DNA of 64,000 nt, from positions 1,904,001 through 1,968,000 of the forward strand of contig NZ_PPPD01000001.1 in assembly GCF_002901445.1 (NCBI RefSeq), in the 5' to 3' direction. A program made the position numbers and the translations under genes. The notes under the pieces are model-generated. The model made no database searches and was not told where the DNA came from. It saw only the letters and a list, made by a program, of their open reading frames with translations. Origin of the DNA: Deinococcus koreensis (GTDB lineage: Bacteria > Deinococcota > Deinococci > Deinococcales > Deinococcaceae). Every line of letters starts with the position of its first letter. Position 1 is the stretch's first letter. This document shows, piece by piece, positions 11,916 through 22,768 of this stretch.

Positions 11916-11921
11916 ACTATA
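11916..11921 (-). promoter_or_regulatory. -10 box of the yqeK operon promoter
   Basis: On the minus strand the sequence reads TATAGT about 80 bases before the yqeK start. No close -35 match is seen (GGTGAC sits at 16-base spacing), but the 14-bp palindrome occupies that region. Confidence 0.4.
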
Positions 11922-11927
11922 CGACGC

Positions 11928-11941
11928 TGACTGGCCAGTCA
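11928..11941. promoter_or_regulatory. 14-bp palindrome, probable operator before yqeK
   Basis: TGACTGGCCAGTCA is a perfect palindrome lying between the TATAGT box and the expected -35 position of the yqeK-LCP-rsfS promoter. A bound repressor there would block RNA polymerase. The binding protein is unknown. Confidence 0.45.
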
Positions 11942-12146
11942 CCTGACGAAGCCGTCAGTTTGTCTGAAAAATTCTCTTAGTGACCGCTCATGGCCTCCGG
12001 GGGCGGCACCGCGCGTGGGGGCTGCACACCGTCCAGCGCAGATCCGGTGCGGCCCACGTCTCGTCGGCCTCCCCCCAGCGGTGGCGGGCCCTCCGACTTC
12101 TGTCCTGATCGGCCGGACATGTTGACCTGGGGATGAGCCTTCAGGC

Positions 12147-13162
12147 TCAGGGGGAATCGGGTTGCCTCAGCGGCGCCGGGGTCGGGGGCGCGGCGAGCGC
12201 CTCCACCGTCAGGCGCACGCTCACCGGCTCCAGCGCCTGGGCCCCGGCGGGCAGGGTCAGGGTCACGGGGGCCGTGTAGGTGCCCACCCGGTAGGCCACG
12301 CGCCCGCCGACCTCGCGCAGCCGGGAGAGCAGTTCGGGCGCGGCCACCACCCGCACCGTGCTGGGCTGCACGCTCACGGCCCGGATCCGCAGGGTGGCGG
12401 GCGGATCGCTCAGCACCACCGGCAATGTCTTGACCGGCAGCTCGCCGGTGTCCAGGCGCCGGAGCGTGACCGAGGCGGGCCGGGTCACCACGCCGTCGAC
12501 CGGCCGGCCCTCGGCGTCCAGCGCGATCAGGGTGGTTTCCCGCTCCGAGCCGGCCGGCACCAGGGCCGGACTGGTCACCAGCCGCTGCACCGTGGCGACC
12601 ACCCGGCCCGGCCCCGCCACGCTGGCGCTGGCCGGACTGACCTCGTAGCGCGGCAGACTGCTTTCAGACGGGGTGCTCACGCTCAGGGTCACGGGCAGGG
12701 TGCGGACGATCTGGGTGTCCACGAAGCCCTGCACCCGCTCGGGCGTGCGCCGGCTCACGGTGGTGCCATTGGGCGGCGAGACCGTGACCGGCCGGGTGAA
12801 ACTGCCCTCGGGCTCCCCGGTCACGTCCACCACCGCCTCGATGCTCTCGGGCCGCAGTTCGCGCAGCCGCTCGGGCCGCCCCGACAGCGTGACCCGCACG
12901 GTTTTCGGGTTCAGGTCGCTGACCGCCCGGGTGCCCTCGCCGCGCCCGCCGGTCGTGTCGCGCACCGTGACCTCGACGTCGAAGCCCTGTTCCACGTTGG
13001 CCCGCCGATCCTGCGTCGCCAGGAACCAGAGGGTCGTGGCGACCAGCAGGGCCAGCAGTTTCAGCCCCAGGTTGTGCACCCCGCGCGCCCAGATGTAGCG
13101 GGGCTCCAGCCAGCGCCGCCCCGCCTCCAGTGTGGCCTTCCAGGCCGGCCCCTGCGGATCGC

Positions 13163-13166
<4 letters not shown>
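12147..13166 (-). CDS. cdaR: YbbR-domain protein CdaR, regulator of diadenylate cyclase
   Basis: In Firmicutes CdaR is a membrane-anchored extracytoplasmic partner that modulates CdaA and c-di-AMP levels. This 339-residue protein has a cytoplasmic N-terminus, one membrane helix near 30-50 (NLGLKLLALLVATTLWFLAT), then three or four YbbR repeats of about 80 residues, recognisable by the recurring pattern VTVRDTTG...LNPKTVRVTLSG...LRELRPESIEAVVD. It starts at a GTG overlapping the cdaA stop (GTGA), so the pair is translationally coupled. Position and domain order support the name strongly; regulation in this organism is inferred. Confidence 0.88.
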
Positions 13167-14143
<977 letters not shown>

Positions 14144-14550
14144 CGGGCGGGGCGGGCTCCTTTCGGGCGAGGGCAGACGGACGACGCGGGTGCTGCGCGC
14201 CCACTATACGTCCTGCGGATGTGCTCCTGCTGCGGCCTGGCCTGCTGCACAGCCTCGCGGCCACGGGCACCGGGATGCCCGGAAGCCGGGGGCGCCGCCC
14301 AGCCTGTCTCCGGCCGCGCCCGCGTCCCGTGCCGACGTGGCCGCCCCAGCGAACCGGCGGCGTTGCCCAAGCCTTTAGGCAGGCCGGGTGCGGAAAAGCC
14401 GGTGACCTATCCTTGGGCGCAGTGTTTTCAACGGCAGTGTCTTTATAGACAGTGCTTTGGGGGAGCAGTGGGCCGCGCCCGTGGTGGCGTGCCCCGGATT
14501 CACGGAGACCCTCCGTGGTTCGCCTGCCCCCGACCCTGGAGGTCATCCCC
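14144..14550. other. Divergent promoter region cdaA / MBL gene
   Basis: About 400 bases between divergent starts. A minus-strand TATAGT (complement of 14203-14208) lies 60 bases before cdaA and is a candidate -10 box. Near the other gene, CAGTGTCTTTATAGACAGTG (14434-14453) contains a TGTCT/AGACA inverted repeat and a TATAGA box, so it could be a promoter-operator for the plus-strand gene. The middle, 14215-14400, is extremely G+C-rich with several possible hairpins and no supported gene. Confidence 0.4.
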
Positions 14551-15231
14551 ATGCAGATCCGGTTCCTGGGCCACAGCGCCTTCCTGTTGCAGAGTGGCGA
14601 ACACCGCCTGCTGATCGACCCCTTCATCCAGGGCAATCCCGGCTGCCCCGTGACCCTGGCCGAAGCACTGGCCTGGGAGGTCAGCGCCGTGCTGATCAGC
14701 CACGCCCACGGTGACCACTGGGGCGACGCCCTGGAGTTCGGCCGGGCCGGAGTGCCTATCATCGGCACGGCCGAAATCGGCGGCTACGCCCAGAAGCACG
14801 GTGCACACAGCGCCGTCGCCATGAACATCGGCGGCACCTACCGCGCCGACTGGGGCAGCCTGACCCTGACGCCCGCCTGGCACAGTTCCTCCTTCCCCGA
14901 CGGTACCTACGGCGGGATGCCCACCGGCCTGCTGATCGAACTGGGCGGCCAGCGCCTCTACTTCGCCGGCGACACCTGCCTTTTCTCGGACATGCGCCTG
15001 ATCGGCGACCGTGGCCTGGACGCCGCGCTGCTGCCGGTCGGCGACCACTTCACGATGGGGCCCGAGGAGGCCGCCCGCTGCCTGGAACTGCTGCGCCCCA
15101 GGGTGGCGGTGCCCATGCATTACGGCACCTTCCCGCCCCTGACCGGCGACCCGCAGGTCTTTGCGCGGGCCGGGCAGGCGCTGGGCGTGGACGTGCGCGT
15201 GCTGCGTCCGGGAGACCGCACCGAGCTGTAG
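14551..15231 (+). CDS. Metal-dependent hydrolase, UPF0173 / MBL fold
   Basis: A 226-residue metallo-beta-lactamase-fold hydrolase of the UPF0173 (YtkL-like) group. It starts MQIRFLGHSAFLLQ at the ATG at 14551, with a GGAGG site 9 bases upstream. Metal ligands are visible in ISHAHGDHWGDAL (HxHxDH motif), the Asp in LYFAGDTCLFSDM, and the final His in VPMHYGTFPPL. The physiological substrate of this family is not established. It stands alone: divergent from cdaA and convergent with the acyltransferase, with a hairpin at 15291-15315 between. Confidence 0.9.
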   Translation: MQIRFLGHSAFLLQSGEHRLLIDPFIQGNPGCPVTLAEALAWEVSAVLISHAHGDHWGDALEFGRAGVPIIGTAEIGGYAQKHGAHSAVAMNIGGTYRADWGSLTLTPAWHSSSFPDGTYGGMPTGLLIELGGQRLYFAGDTCLFSDMRLIGDRGLDAALLPVGDHFTMGPEEAARCLELLRPRVAVPMHYGTFPPLTGDPQVFARAGQALGVDVRVLRPGDRTEL

Positions 15232-15290
15232 CGTTCGGGAGCTGGTGAGCGGGCAGGCCGAACGCCGGCCCAGACCCCACACCGATTCCG

Positions 15291-15315
15291 GCCTCCCGGT
15301 GCGCTGCCGGGAGGC
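15291..15315. terminator. Hairpin between convergent genes
   Basis: A perfect 9-bp stem GCCTCCCGG (15291-15299) with CCGGGAGGC (15307-15315) follows the MBL gene and faces the end of the acyltransferase gene. Confidence 0.5.
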
Positions 15316-15362
15316 TGCTTCATCGTCCAGCAGGGCCTCGCCCGTTCCGTCAGTCCGGGCGC

Positions 15363-15391
15363 CTCAGGTCTGGGATCTCAGGACTGGGATC

Positions 15392-15401
<10 letters not shown>
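15363..15401. repeat. 14-bp tandem repeat spanning an acyltransferase stop codon
   Basis: Nearly three copies of CTCAGGACTGGGAT (one with a single change) begin at 15363, 15377 and 15391. The third copy contains the stop codon of the minus-strand gene, so replication slippage duplicated its 3' end outward. Confidence 0.85.
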
Positions 15402-16300
<899 letters not shown>

Positions 16301-16577
16301 AGCCGATACTGTAGCGCTCCGCAGTAGAAAATAAAGTGGGATGTGGGCGAAGCCCGGATCAAGGCGCCCGGGCCGCCTGTGCCGGTGCCCGCCCCTGGGG
16401 TGAGCCGGGCTGCGGCTACCGGGAACAGGGCGCCGGATCGGCGGGGGGCTGAACCGGGAGTCCAGACTCTGACAGAAACGTCACTCGACGCCCACCAGAT
16501 GGGCATTTTCCCCCCCTGAATGGCCTCACCTGGGTTGGGGATAGCTTCAGGATCAGGCGGGCCCGACAATCGGCACG

Positions 16578-18407
16578 ATGAAGCGCTCTCTCGCCACCGA
16601 AGGCGCCACCCTGGTCTATACCAGCCTGCTGGTCATGATGCTCGTGGCCATGACCCTGGTCGTTACCAGTCAGATCGCCCTGCGCTCGCGCTCCAGCAGC
16701 CAGGAGCAGAACCAGTTGCTGGTCGCCCAGTATGCCGCGGAAGCCGGGATCGCCCGGGGGCAGAACCAGCTGGCCCAGGTGCAGAAGGCGCTGGGGGCCA
16801 TCGCGCTTCCACATCCCACCAGCGAGACCGCCCTGCGGAGCTACGTGGCCAGCTTCTGTGGGGTCAGTGTGGGCTCCGTGCCGGCCTTCTCCAAGGTCGC
16901 CCTGGCGCAGCCCCTGAAGCTGTGCAGCGCGGGCCCCGGCTCCACGACGGGCACCCTGCTGGCGGGCCTGATGCCGGCTGCGGCCATGCCTGCAGGCTGG
17001 ACGGCAGCCACCTGGACTCAACTGTTCGGCACCGGCTACGCCCTGCCCGAGGGCACGGTCAACGGCGCCAGCGTGAATGTCAAGAACAGGCTCGTGGCTG
17101 TCGATGTGCTGCAGACTGACATCTCTGAGCTACAGCTGCGGATGAGGGTTGGCAGTGTTCAGAGCACCGGCGTGAGCAGTCCGGCCCGGCGCGTGCTGAA
17201 CGCCAGCTCGGACGGCCTGTTCGTGCTGACCTTCAGTCGGCCCTCGTTCGCGACCTACGCCCAGTTCCGCAACCACACGACCAGCGCGACCACGGGCGGC
17301 GCCCTGTACTTCAGCGACGGGGAAGAGTTCCGGGGGCCAGTGCACACGAATGAGACCCTGCGCCTGTCGGGCAACCCCAAATTCTACGGGGAGCTGACCA
17401 CCGCGGGCGCGGCGGTGGATTACCAGGGCCTGCCCTGTACCAAGACCGTGCTGGACGCCGGTACGTGCGCCAGCGTATTTCCCGAGGGCGGCAAGCCCAC
17501 CTACAACACCGGCGTGATCCCCCTGCCGACCAACAGCAACAACCAGATGCGCGCGGCCCTGGGCCTGAGCGACACCACCAACACGAACGCGGTCACCTCC
17601 ACTGAACTCAACAGCGCCCTGGGGGTCAGCACGGTGGGTACCGGCGTGTACATGAGCAAGCCCGGCACCCCCAACACCCTGTTTGGAGGCCTCTACGTGC
17701 AGGGCGACGCCAAGATCACGCTCTCCACGACCGGCAACAACCCCACCAGGCAGATCATCGAGATCTCCCAGACCGTGGGCGGCGTGGTGCAGCTGACCAA
17801 GTTGCAGGAGGGCGCCAGCGGGAACTGGACGCGCCGGATCTACAACGGAGCGACCATGACCTCCAACACCCCCATGCAGGGCAGCTTCAACGGCGTGATC
17901 TACGTCAACGGATCCGTCGATCTGTACGGCGACAACACCACGGCCCCCGATATCGGGGAGAACTCGGCCCTGAACATCAGCCTCAGCAACGGCGACATGA
18001 AGCTCAAAAACAGCGTGACCTACTCGCAGGATCCCACGCTCAACCCCGACGCGCTGAACGTGCTGGGCCTGTTCAACTCGACCGGCACGATCCTGCTCGA
18101 CGGCCCCAGCAATCAGGACATGAACGTCAACGCCACCATCCTGGCCTCGGCCAATGGCAAGGGCTTCGGCACCGTCAACGCCAGCTCCTCGCGCGGCAGC
18201 CCCAAGCCCAATGTCAACCTGATCGGCGGCGTGGTCGAGGATCAGTCGCAGACCGTTTCGGCGGGCTCGGGCGGCTATAACCGCAAGTACAAATACGATC
18301 CGCGCTTCAGCGACGGCTATGGGCCCCCCTACTTCCCCACGCAGCAGAAATGGGAATCGAACGCCGATGCCTTCTTCGATACCGGCGTGCTCAAGCAGGG
18401 CCGATGA
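16578..18407 (+). CDS. Large pilin-like / ComZ-type protein (first gene of pilin cluster)
   Basis: A 609-residue protein with a pilin-like N-terminal helix: after EG come ATLVYTSLLVMMLVAMTLV and a heptad-rich RSRSSSQEQNQLLVAQYAAE stretch as in PilX-type minor pilins. It lacks Glu at +5 after the cleavage Gly. The large C-terminal part is Asn/Gly/Thr-rich with repeated short strands (GGLYVQGDAKITLSTTG, FNGVIYVNGSVDLYGDN, ILLDGPSNQDMNVNATI), suggesting a beta-solenoid. The size, architecture and position beside three small pilins match ComZ of Thermus, a pilus-tip DNA-uptake protein; a DUF4900-type domain is likely. The function is inferred. It overlaps the next gene by ATGA. Confidence 0.7.
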   Translation: MKRSLATEGATLVYTSLLVMMLVAMTLVVTSQIALRSRSSSQEQNQLLVAQYAAEAGIARGQNQLAQVQKALGAIALPHPTSETALRSYVASFCGVSVGSVPAFSKVALAQPLKLCSAGPGSTTGTLLAGLMPAAAMPAGWTAATWTQLFGTGYALPEGTVNGASVNVKNRLVAVDVLQTDISELQLRMRVGSVQSTGVSSPARRVLNASSDGLFVLTFSRPSFATYAQFRNHTTSATTGGALYFSDGEEFRGPVHTNETLRLSGNPKFYGELTTAGAAVDYQGLPCTKTVLDAGTCASVFPEGGKPTYNTGVIPLPTNSNNQMRAALGLSDTTNTNAVTSTELNSALGVSTVGTGVYMSKPGTPNTLFGGLYVQGDAKITLSTTGNNPTRQIIEISQTVGGVVQLTKLQEGASGNWTRRIYNGATMTSNTPMQGSFNGVIYVNGSVDLYGDNTTAPDIGENSALNISLSNGDMKLKNSVTYSQDPTLNPDALNVLGLFNSTGTILLDGPSNQDMNVNATILASANGKGFGTVNASSSRGSPKPNVNLIGGVVEDQSQTVSAGSGGYNRKYKYDPRFSDGYGPPYFPTQQKWESNADAFFDTGVLKQGR

Positions 18408-18898
18408 AGGCGGCGCGACGGCTGCCCGACCCCCATAGCGGGCGGCGCCAGGGCTTCACCCTGATGGAGATCCTGACCGTGCTGGCGGTGCTCGCCATTG
18501 CCCTCATGATCGGCGCCCCCCTGGGCATCTCCGCGCTGCGCCAGAGCCAGCTGCGCGACGGCGCCACCCAGGTCGTGACCGAACTCCAGCGCCTGCGCAG
18601 CCAGGCCCAGCGCGATTCGGCCGAGCTCAAGTTCTCGCTGAGCACCAGCAATCCGAACAGCTACACCCTGACCAAGAACAGCGTCGCTGAGGTCCGGACG
18701 CTGCCCCACAATCTCCAGCTCTCGGCCGACAGCGGCGGGAGCAGCGCAATCTTCTCGGCTCCCTACGCCGAACTGAATCCCAATGTAAGCCCCCGCGTGG
18801 GGCTCGTCTGGGTCGTGTCAGCTCCCGGGTCGAGCAAAAAGCTCTACGTGAAACTCGTGGGCGTCACAGGAAAGGTGGTTCTCAGTGCTACGAATTGA
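18404..18898 (+). CDS. GspH-like minor prepilin
   Basis: A 164-residue type IV prepilin. A basic leader of 17 residues ends in Gly, followed by the canonical FTLMEILTVLAVLAIALMIG helix with Glu at +5; prepilin peptidase PilD would cut after Gly and methylate Phe. The C-terminal domain is short and beta-rich (TQVVTELQRLRSQAQRDSAE helix then strands to KLVGVTGKVVLSATN), as in GspH/FimT pseudopilins. It is coupled upstream and downstream by overlaps (18404-18407 and 18885-18898) and probably corresponds to PilA1 of the Thermus cluster. Confidence 0.85.
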   Translation: MKAARRLPDPHSGRRQGFTLMEILTVLAVLAIALMIGAPLGISALRQSQLRDGATQVVTELQRLRSQAQRDSAELKFSLSTSNPNSYTLTKNSVAEVRTLPHNLQLSADSGGSSAIFSAPYAELNPNVSPRVGLVWVVSAPGSSKKLYVKLVGVTGKVVLSATN

Positions 18899-19385
18899 TT
18901 CCGTCCGGGTGCCTCGCCCCAGCATCATGTCCCGGCAGGCCGGCTTCACGCTCATCGAGGTGATGGTCGCCACCATGATCCTCGGCGTCATCATCACGGC
19001 CGTGCTCGGGCCGCTGACCGGCATGTTCGGCCTGACCCGCAAGAGCATGGCCCAGACCGACGCCACCTCGGTCGCGCAGGCCACGCTGGAGGATGTCCGG
19101 GGCCAGTGGCTCAACTGGGGCAAATACGACGCCGGCTGCGTGACCGGCGACGCCTTCCCGGCCACGGTCACGGTGAGCGTGCAGAATCTGGACACCCAGC
19201 TCGGCCTGGTCGGCAGCGCCACCCCCCTGACGCGCAGCACCCTGGCCGCCTGCCTCGGCTCGACCGGCCCGCGCACCGACCCCGCTCCCACCACCTCGCC
19301 CGCGCTGCGCCGCCTCACCGTGACCGCCACGGTGGGGGGCCGCCCCTCCACGCTGGTCACCGAAGTGGCCCAGTCCAATGACTGA
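18885..19385 (+). CDS. PilV-like minor prepilin
   Basis: A 166-residue prepilin starting at a GTG that overlaps the previous gene by 14 bases. An internal ATG (MSRQAGFTLIEV, 18927) is an alternative start giving a more typical short leader. The cleavage site and helix are clear: QAG then FTLIEVMVATMILGVIITAV with Glu at +5. The remaining 110 residues form a small Thr-rich domain. It is a likely minor pilin of the type IV pilus and natural-transformation machinery, in the position of PilA2. It overlaps the next gene by 8 bases. Confidence 0.85.
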   Translation: MLRIDSVRVPRPSIMSRQAGFTLIEVMVATMILGVIITAVLGPLTGMFGLTRKSMAQTDATSVAQATLEDVRGQWLNWGKYDAGCVTGDAFPATVTVSVQNLDTQLGLVGSATPLTRSTLAACLGSTGPRTDPAPTTSPALRRLTVTATVGGRPSTLVTEVAQSND

Positions 19386-20178
19386 CTTCCTGAGCCGCCC
19401 CCGCAGGCGCCGTCAGCAGGGCCTGACCCTGGTGGAGCTGCTGGTGGGCCTCGCCCTGGCCGGCGTGGTGACCAGCGCCCTGCTCTCGCTGAACATCTCG
19501 ACCAGCCAGACCTCCAGCCTGCTGAACAGCCGCAACGATCTGGTGGCTGAAACCCAGCTGGCCCAGAACTATGTGGCCGCCAAGCTCCGCGAGGCCGCCT
19601 ACGTGTTCCCGACCGGCACCGCCCTGACCCTGAGTGCCACCAACAGCTTCTCCACCCAGAAGCCGGGGGCGGGCAGCAGCACCTGGACGGTCGGCACCGA
19701 CCCCATCGTCGCGGTGATCCTGCCGCCCGAGGAGAGCGGAAGCTGCGTTACTGGCGGGCCGCAGTTCTGTTATACCTTCTACGCCTATTACCCGGTGCAG
19801 CGCGGCACGGTGACCGCCAACGCGACCGGGGCCGCCCAACCGGGGCCCGACGCCCGCAACGATTCGTCGGCCTGGCTCCTGATGGAATACCGGCGCCCCT
19901 ACGCCTCGCTGGCGCTGGGCACCGTGCTGGGGCCGGCGCAGGCCACCGGCATCAGTGGCGAGGATGGGCGGATCGTCATGGATTATCTGCGCCCACCTGC
20001 AACCAGCGAGAGCGCTCTGTTTTCCCAGGTCGACGGGCAGCAGCAGGGGGTGAGCCGCCTGACCATGCGTCTGGCCAGCGCCCGCCTGGGGTCACGGGAG
20101 ACGCGGGTGCCGCAGACCGGGCGCTACGAGGTCGCGGTCTATCCTCGCAACGTGGGCAAGCCGGTCAGCCCGAACTAA
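19378..20178 (+). CDS. PilW-like minor prepilin
   Basis: A 266-residue prepilin. An Arg-rich leader (RPRRRRQQG) precedes LTLVELLVGLALAGVVTSAL, with Glu at +5 and Leu in place of Phe at +1, which is tolerated in minor pilins. Its size and large C-terminal domain fit PilW/GspJ. It closes the four-gene cluster; a G+C-rich hairpin (20197-20231) follows. In Thermus the equivalent genes initiate pilus assembly and support DNA uptake; that role here is inference. Confidence 0.82.
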   Translation: MTDFLSRPRRRRQQGLTLVELLVGLALAGVVTSALLSLNISTSQTSSLLNSRNDLVAETQLAQNYVAAKLREAAYVFPTGTALTLSATNSFSTQKPGAGSSTWTVGTDPIVAVILPPEESGSCVTGGPQFCYTFYAYYPVQRGTVTANATGAAQPGPDARNDSSAWLLMEYRRPYASLALGTVLGPAQATGISGEDGRIVMDYLRPPATSESALFSQVDGQQQGVSRLTMRLASARLGSRETRVPQTGRYEVAVYPRNVGKPVSPN

Positions 20179-20196
20179 GGCCCGTCAGGGCTGCGT

Positions 20197-20231
20197 GCAG
20201 GGGGCTGGGGAGCTGATCTCCGGCCCCCTGC
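20197..20231 (+). terminator. Hairpin terminator after the pilin cluster
   Basis: GCAGGGGGC (20197-20205) pairs with GCCCCCTGC (20223-20231), with a further GGGGA/TCTCC pairing inside the loop. There is no long T tract. Confidence 0.5.
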
Positions 20232-20319
20232 CCTGCGCCGGGGAGCAGCGGGCGCGGGGCTCAACGTTTGATCTGCCCCGCCCCACCCGGCCCGGAGTGC
20301 AGGCTCTACACTGACCCCC

Positions 20320-22053
20320 ATGCTTCCTTCTGGGCTCACCTCCGGGCTCGTGTCCGATCCTGTCCAGGCGCTGCTCTCGCGGGAGCGGACGCTGCTGGCC
20401 GACATCCAGGCCTTTCTGGAGGCCCAGGGCGCCCCGCCCGAGGCCGTGGAGCACGCCCGCACCGCCGCCCGCGCGCTCGACGAGACCTTCCTGCTGGTCG
20501 TGGTGGGCGAGTTCAACGCCGGCAAGAGTTCCTTCGTGAACGCCCTGCTGGGGGCCCCGGTGCTGCCCGAGGGGGTCACGCCCACCACGGACCGCATCTA
20601 CGTGCTGGTGCACGGCGACACGCCGGGACAGATGGAGCCCACCCGCGACCCCTTCGTGAGCCGCCTGACCTACCCGCTGCCCAGCCTGGAGGGCGTGGCG
20701 CTGGTCGATACTCCGGGCACCAACGCGATCATCCGCCAGCACCAGGCGCTGACCGAGGGCTTCCTCCCCCGCGCCGATCTGGTGCTGTTCCTGACGAGTT
20801 CGGATCGGCCCTTCACCGAGTCCGAGCGGCAGTTCCTGAGCCTGGCGGCGCGCTGGGGCCGCTCGGTGATCATGGTGGTGAACAAGGCCGACCTGCTGGA
20901 AACCCTCGAGCAGAAGGCCCAGGTGCGCGAATTCGTCGAGGCCGGCGCGCGGGGCGTGCTGGGCCTGACCCCGCCCGTGCTGCTGATCAGTGCGCGCGGC
21001 GAGCAGCGCGGCCAGCCCAGCGGGCAGCACGACCCCGGTTTCCAGGCGCTGCGCGAGGTGCTGCGGATGCGCCTCTCGGAGACCGAGCGCACCCGCCTGA
21101 AGCTGCAGAGCCCGCTGGGCATGGCGGCCGAACTGCTGGGCGGCGAGGACACGCGCGCGGCGGCGGCCAGCACCACCCTCACCGAAGACCTCGCCATCCT
21201 GAAGGATCTGGAAGCCCAGCGCGAGCGGCATGGCGTCGCCATGCTGGGCGAACTGGATGGGCAGCTCAACCGCGTGGCCCGACTGCTGGGCGAGTTCGAG
21301 CTGCGTGCCGACCGGTTTATCGACAGCAAGCTGCGCTTTTCCAACCTGCGCGGCCTGATGAATCCGCGCGATCTCGAAGAGGGCTTCCGGCGCGAGGCGG
21401 TGGCGGAGCTGCCCGACGCCATCGACCGGCAGTTCGGCTCCATGATCGACCGCTTCGTGGAGGCCAACCTGCATTTCTGGGAAGACGTGCAGACCTTCCT
21501 GATCCGCCGCCAGCCCAGCAGCGAGGTGGCGCGCACGCGCTTTTCCTACGACCGGGGCGCGCTGCTGGAGGGCATCGCCGGAAGTGCGCGCGAGCACCTG
21601 GAGCTGACCACCGAGCACGAACTGGGCCGCCAGCTCTCGCAGGACGCCGAGGACGCCATGAAGGGCGCGATTGGCGGGCTGGCGGGGGGCGTGGGCATCG
21701 GCGCGGGCATCGGCGCCCTGATCGGGGCCAGCGCGCTGGATTTCACGGGCGGCATCCTGGCCGGGCTCACGCTGGGCTCGCTCGGGCTGTTCGTGCTGCC
21801 CAACAAGCGGCTGCAGGCGCACCGGCAGCTGCGCCAGAAGATCGCCGAGCTGCGCGAGGCCCTGGAGCGCATCGTGCGGCGTGAGTACGAGCGCGAGCAG
21901 GAACGCGCCGACGCCCGGCTGCGCGACGCCATCAGCCCCTACACCCGCTTCACCGAGCAGGAGCAGGCGCGGCTGGCCGGAGCGCAGGTCAGGGCGGCCG
22001 AGCTGCGGGCCGAACTGGAGGCGCTGCAGGGTGAAGTCAAGGCGCTGGGCTAG
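20320..22053 (+). CDS. Bacterial dynamin-like GTPase
   Basis: A 577-residue large GTPase. The G1 P-loop is GEFNAGKSSFVNALLG (about residues 67-82), G2 is the Thr in TPTTDRIYV, G3 is VDTPGTNA and G4 is VNKADLLE. After the GTPase domain comes a long helical region and a Gly-rich hydrophobic hairpin near residues 448-490 (GGLAGGVGIGAGIGALIGAS, LAGLTLGSLGLFVLP) that would insert in the membrane, as the paddle of bacterial dynamin-like proteins does. The C-terminus is a strongly charged coiled coil. Likely functions are membrane remodelling or repair; the specific role is unknown. It appears monocistronic. Confidence 0.85.
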   Translation: MLPSGLTSGLVSDPVQALLSRERTLLADIQAFLEAQGAPPEAVEHARTAARALDETFLLVVVGEFNAGKSSFVNALLGAPVLPEGVTPTTDRIYVLVHGDTPGQMEPTRDPFVSRLTYPLPSLEGVALVDTPGTNAIIRQHQALTEGFLPRADLVLFLTSSDRPFTESERQFLSLAARWGRSVIMVVNKADLLETLEQKAQVREFVEAGARGVLGLTPPVLLISARGEQRGQPSGQHDPGFQALREVLRMRLSETERTRLKLQSPLGMAAELLGGEDTRAAAASTTLTEDLAILKDLEAQRERHGVAMLGELDGQLNRVARLLGEFELRADRFIDSKLRFSNLRGLMNPRDLEEGFRREAVAELPDAIDRQFGSMIDRFVEANLHFWEDVQTFLIRRQPSSEVARTRFSYDRGALLEGIAGSAREHLELTTEHELGRQLSQDAEDAMKGAIGGLAGGVGIGAGIGALIGASALDFTGGILAGLTLGSLGLFVLPNKRLQAHRQLRQKIAELREALERIVRREYEREQERADARLRDAISPYTRFTEQEQARLAGAQVRAAELRAELEALQGEVKALG

Positions 22054-22062
22054 GGGAGAGGC

Positions 22063-22581
22063 TCAGCCCTCCAGCGCCCACCTCGGCGTCTTCACCCAGC
22101 CCGGCGTGGCGTCCACACGCTGGCGCAGGAGCAGATGCAGTTGCGCGGCGTGATGCTGCACATGCCGGGTGGTGAAGAGCACCAGATGCAGCAGGCTGAA
22201 GTTCTGGAACTCGTTTTCGAAGCGCTGCGCGGCCTTCTCGGGCGTCAGGCGGCGGATCAGGGCGCGGTTCTTGTCCATGACGAACGCCAGATAGTCCAGC
22301 AGTTCCTCCTTCGTGTAGACCCGCTCCGGGAAGACGCCCTGGGGGTCGAGTTCGCTCAGGGTGAAGGGCGGGGGTGGCTTGAAGTCGTGGGTCGATTCGC
22401 TGCCGTAGAAGTCGGTGAAGAACAGCGTGTGATAGGCGATGTACCAGAACTCCTGAAAGCCGGCCTCGCTGCCCCACACGTCGGCCGGGCAGGCGGTGAT
22501 GGCGCTTTCCAGCATCTGCAGGGCGCTGCCGAATTCCGTCCAGAGGAGATCGGGCAGGGTTTCGGGGTGTGGGGTGGTCAT
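22063..22581 (-). CDS. DinB-fold family protein
   Basis: A 172-residue four-helix DinB/YfiT-like protein. It starts MTTPHPETLPDLLWTEF at 22581; the longer frame upstream has no supporting ribosome-binding site. Metal-binding-type His residues are present in FWYIAYHTLFFTDF and near the end in TTRHVQHHAAQLHLLLRQR. DinB superfamily members include bacillithiol transferases and mycothiol-dependent enzymes, and the family is expanded in Deinococcus. The substrate is unknown. It converges with the GTPase gene, leaving only 9 bases between stops. Confidence 0.8.
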   Translation of the reverse strand: MTTPHPETLPDLLWTEFGSALQMLESAITACPADVWGSEAGFQEFWYIAYHTLFFTDFYGSESTHDFKPPPPFTLSELDPQGVFPERVYTKEELLDYLAFVMDKNRALIRRLTPEKAAQRFENEFQNFSLLHLVLFTTRHVQHHAAQLHLLLRQRVDATPGWVKTPRWALEG

Positions 22582-22768
22582 GGCACTGAGCATATGGATG
22601 ACTGAGCGTAGGTGCCGAGGAGACGTCGAGCCATGAGCCATGTGGCGTAAATGCAGGTGGGCGGGCGCAGCCCACCACTGCGGTTCGCAGATGCCGCTCC
22701 AGGGGATTTTCGGCTAGCATCATCCGCAGCTTTGGCCTGTCCACCTCCCCGCCCGGCCATCCACTACA

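Larger units (their letters stand above)
11836..12146. other. Gap between cdaR end and yqeK start
   Basis: This stretch holds the yqeK promoter region and its palindrome (11916-11941). The rest, about 11950-12146, should contain the 3' end of the cdaA-cdaR transcript. I see no convincing gene or strong terminator in it. Confidence 0.5.
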
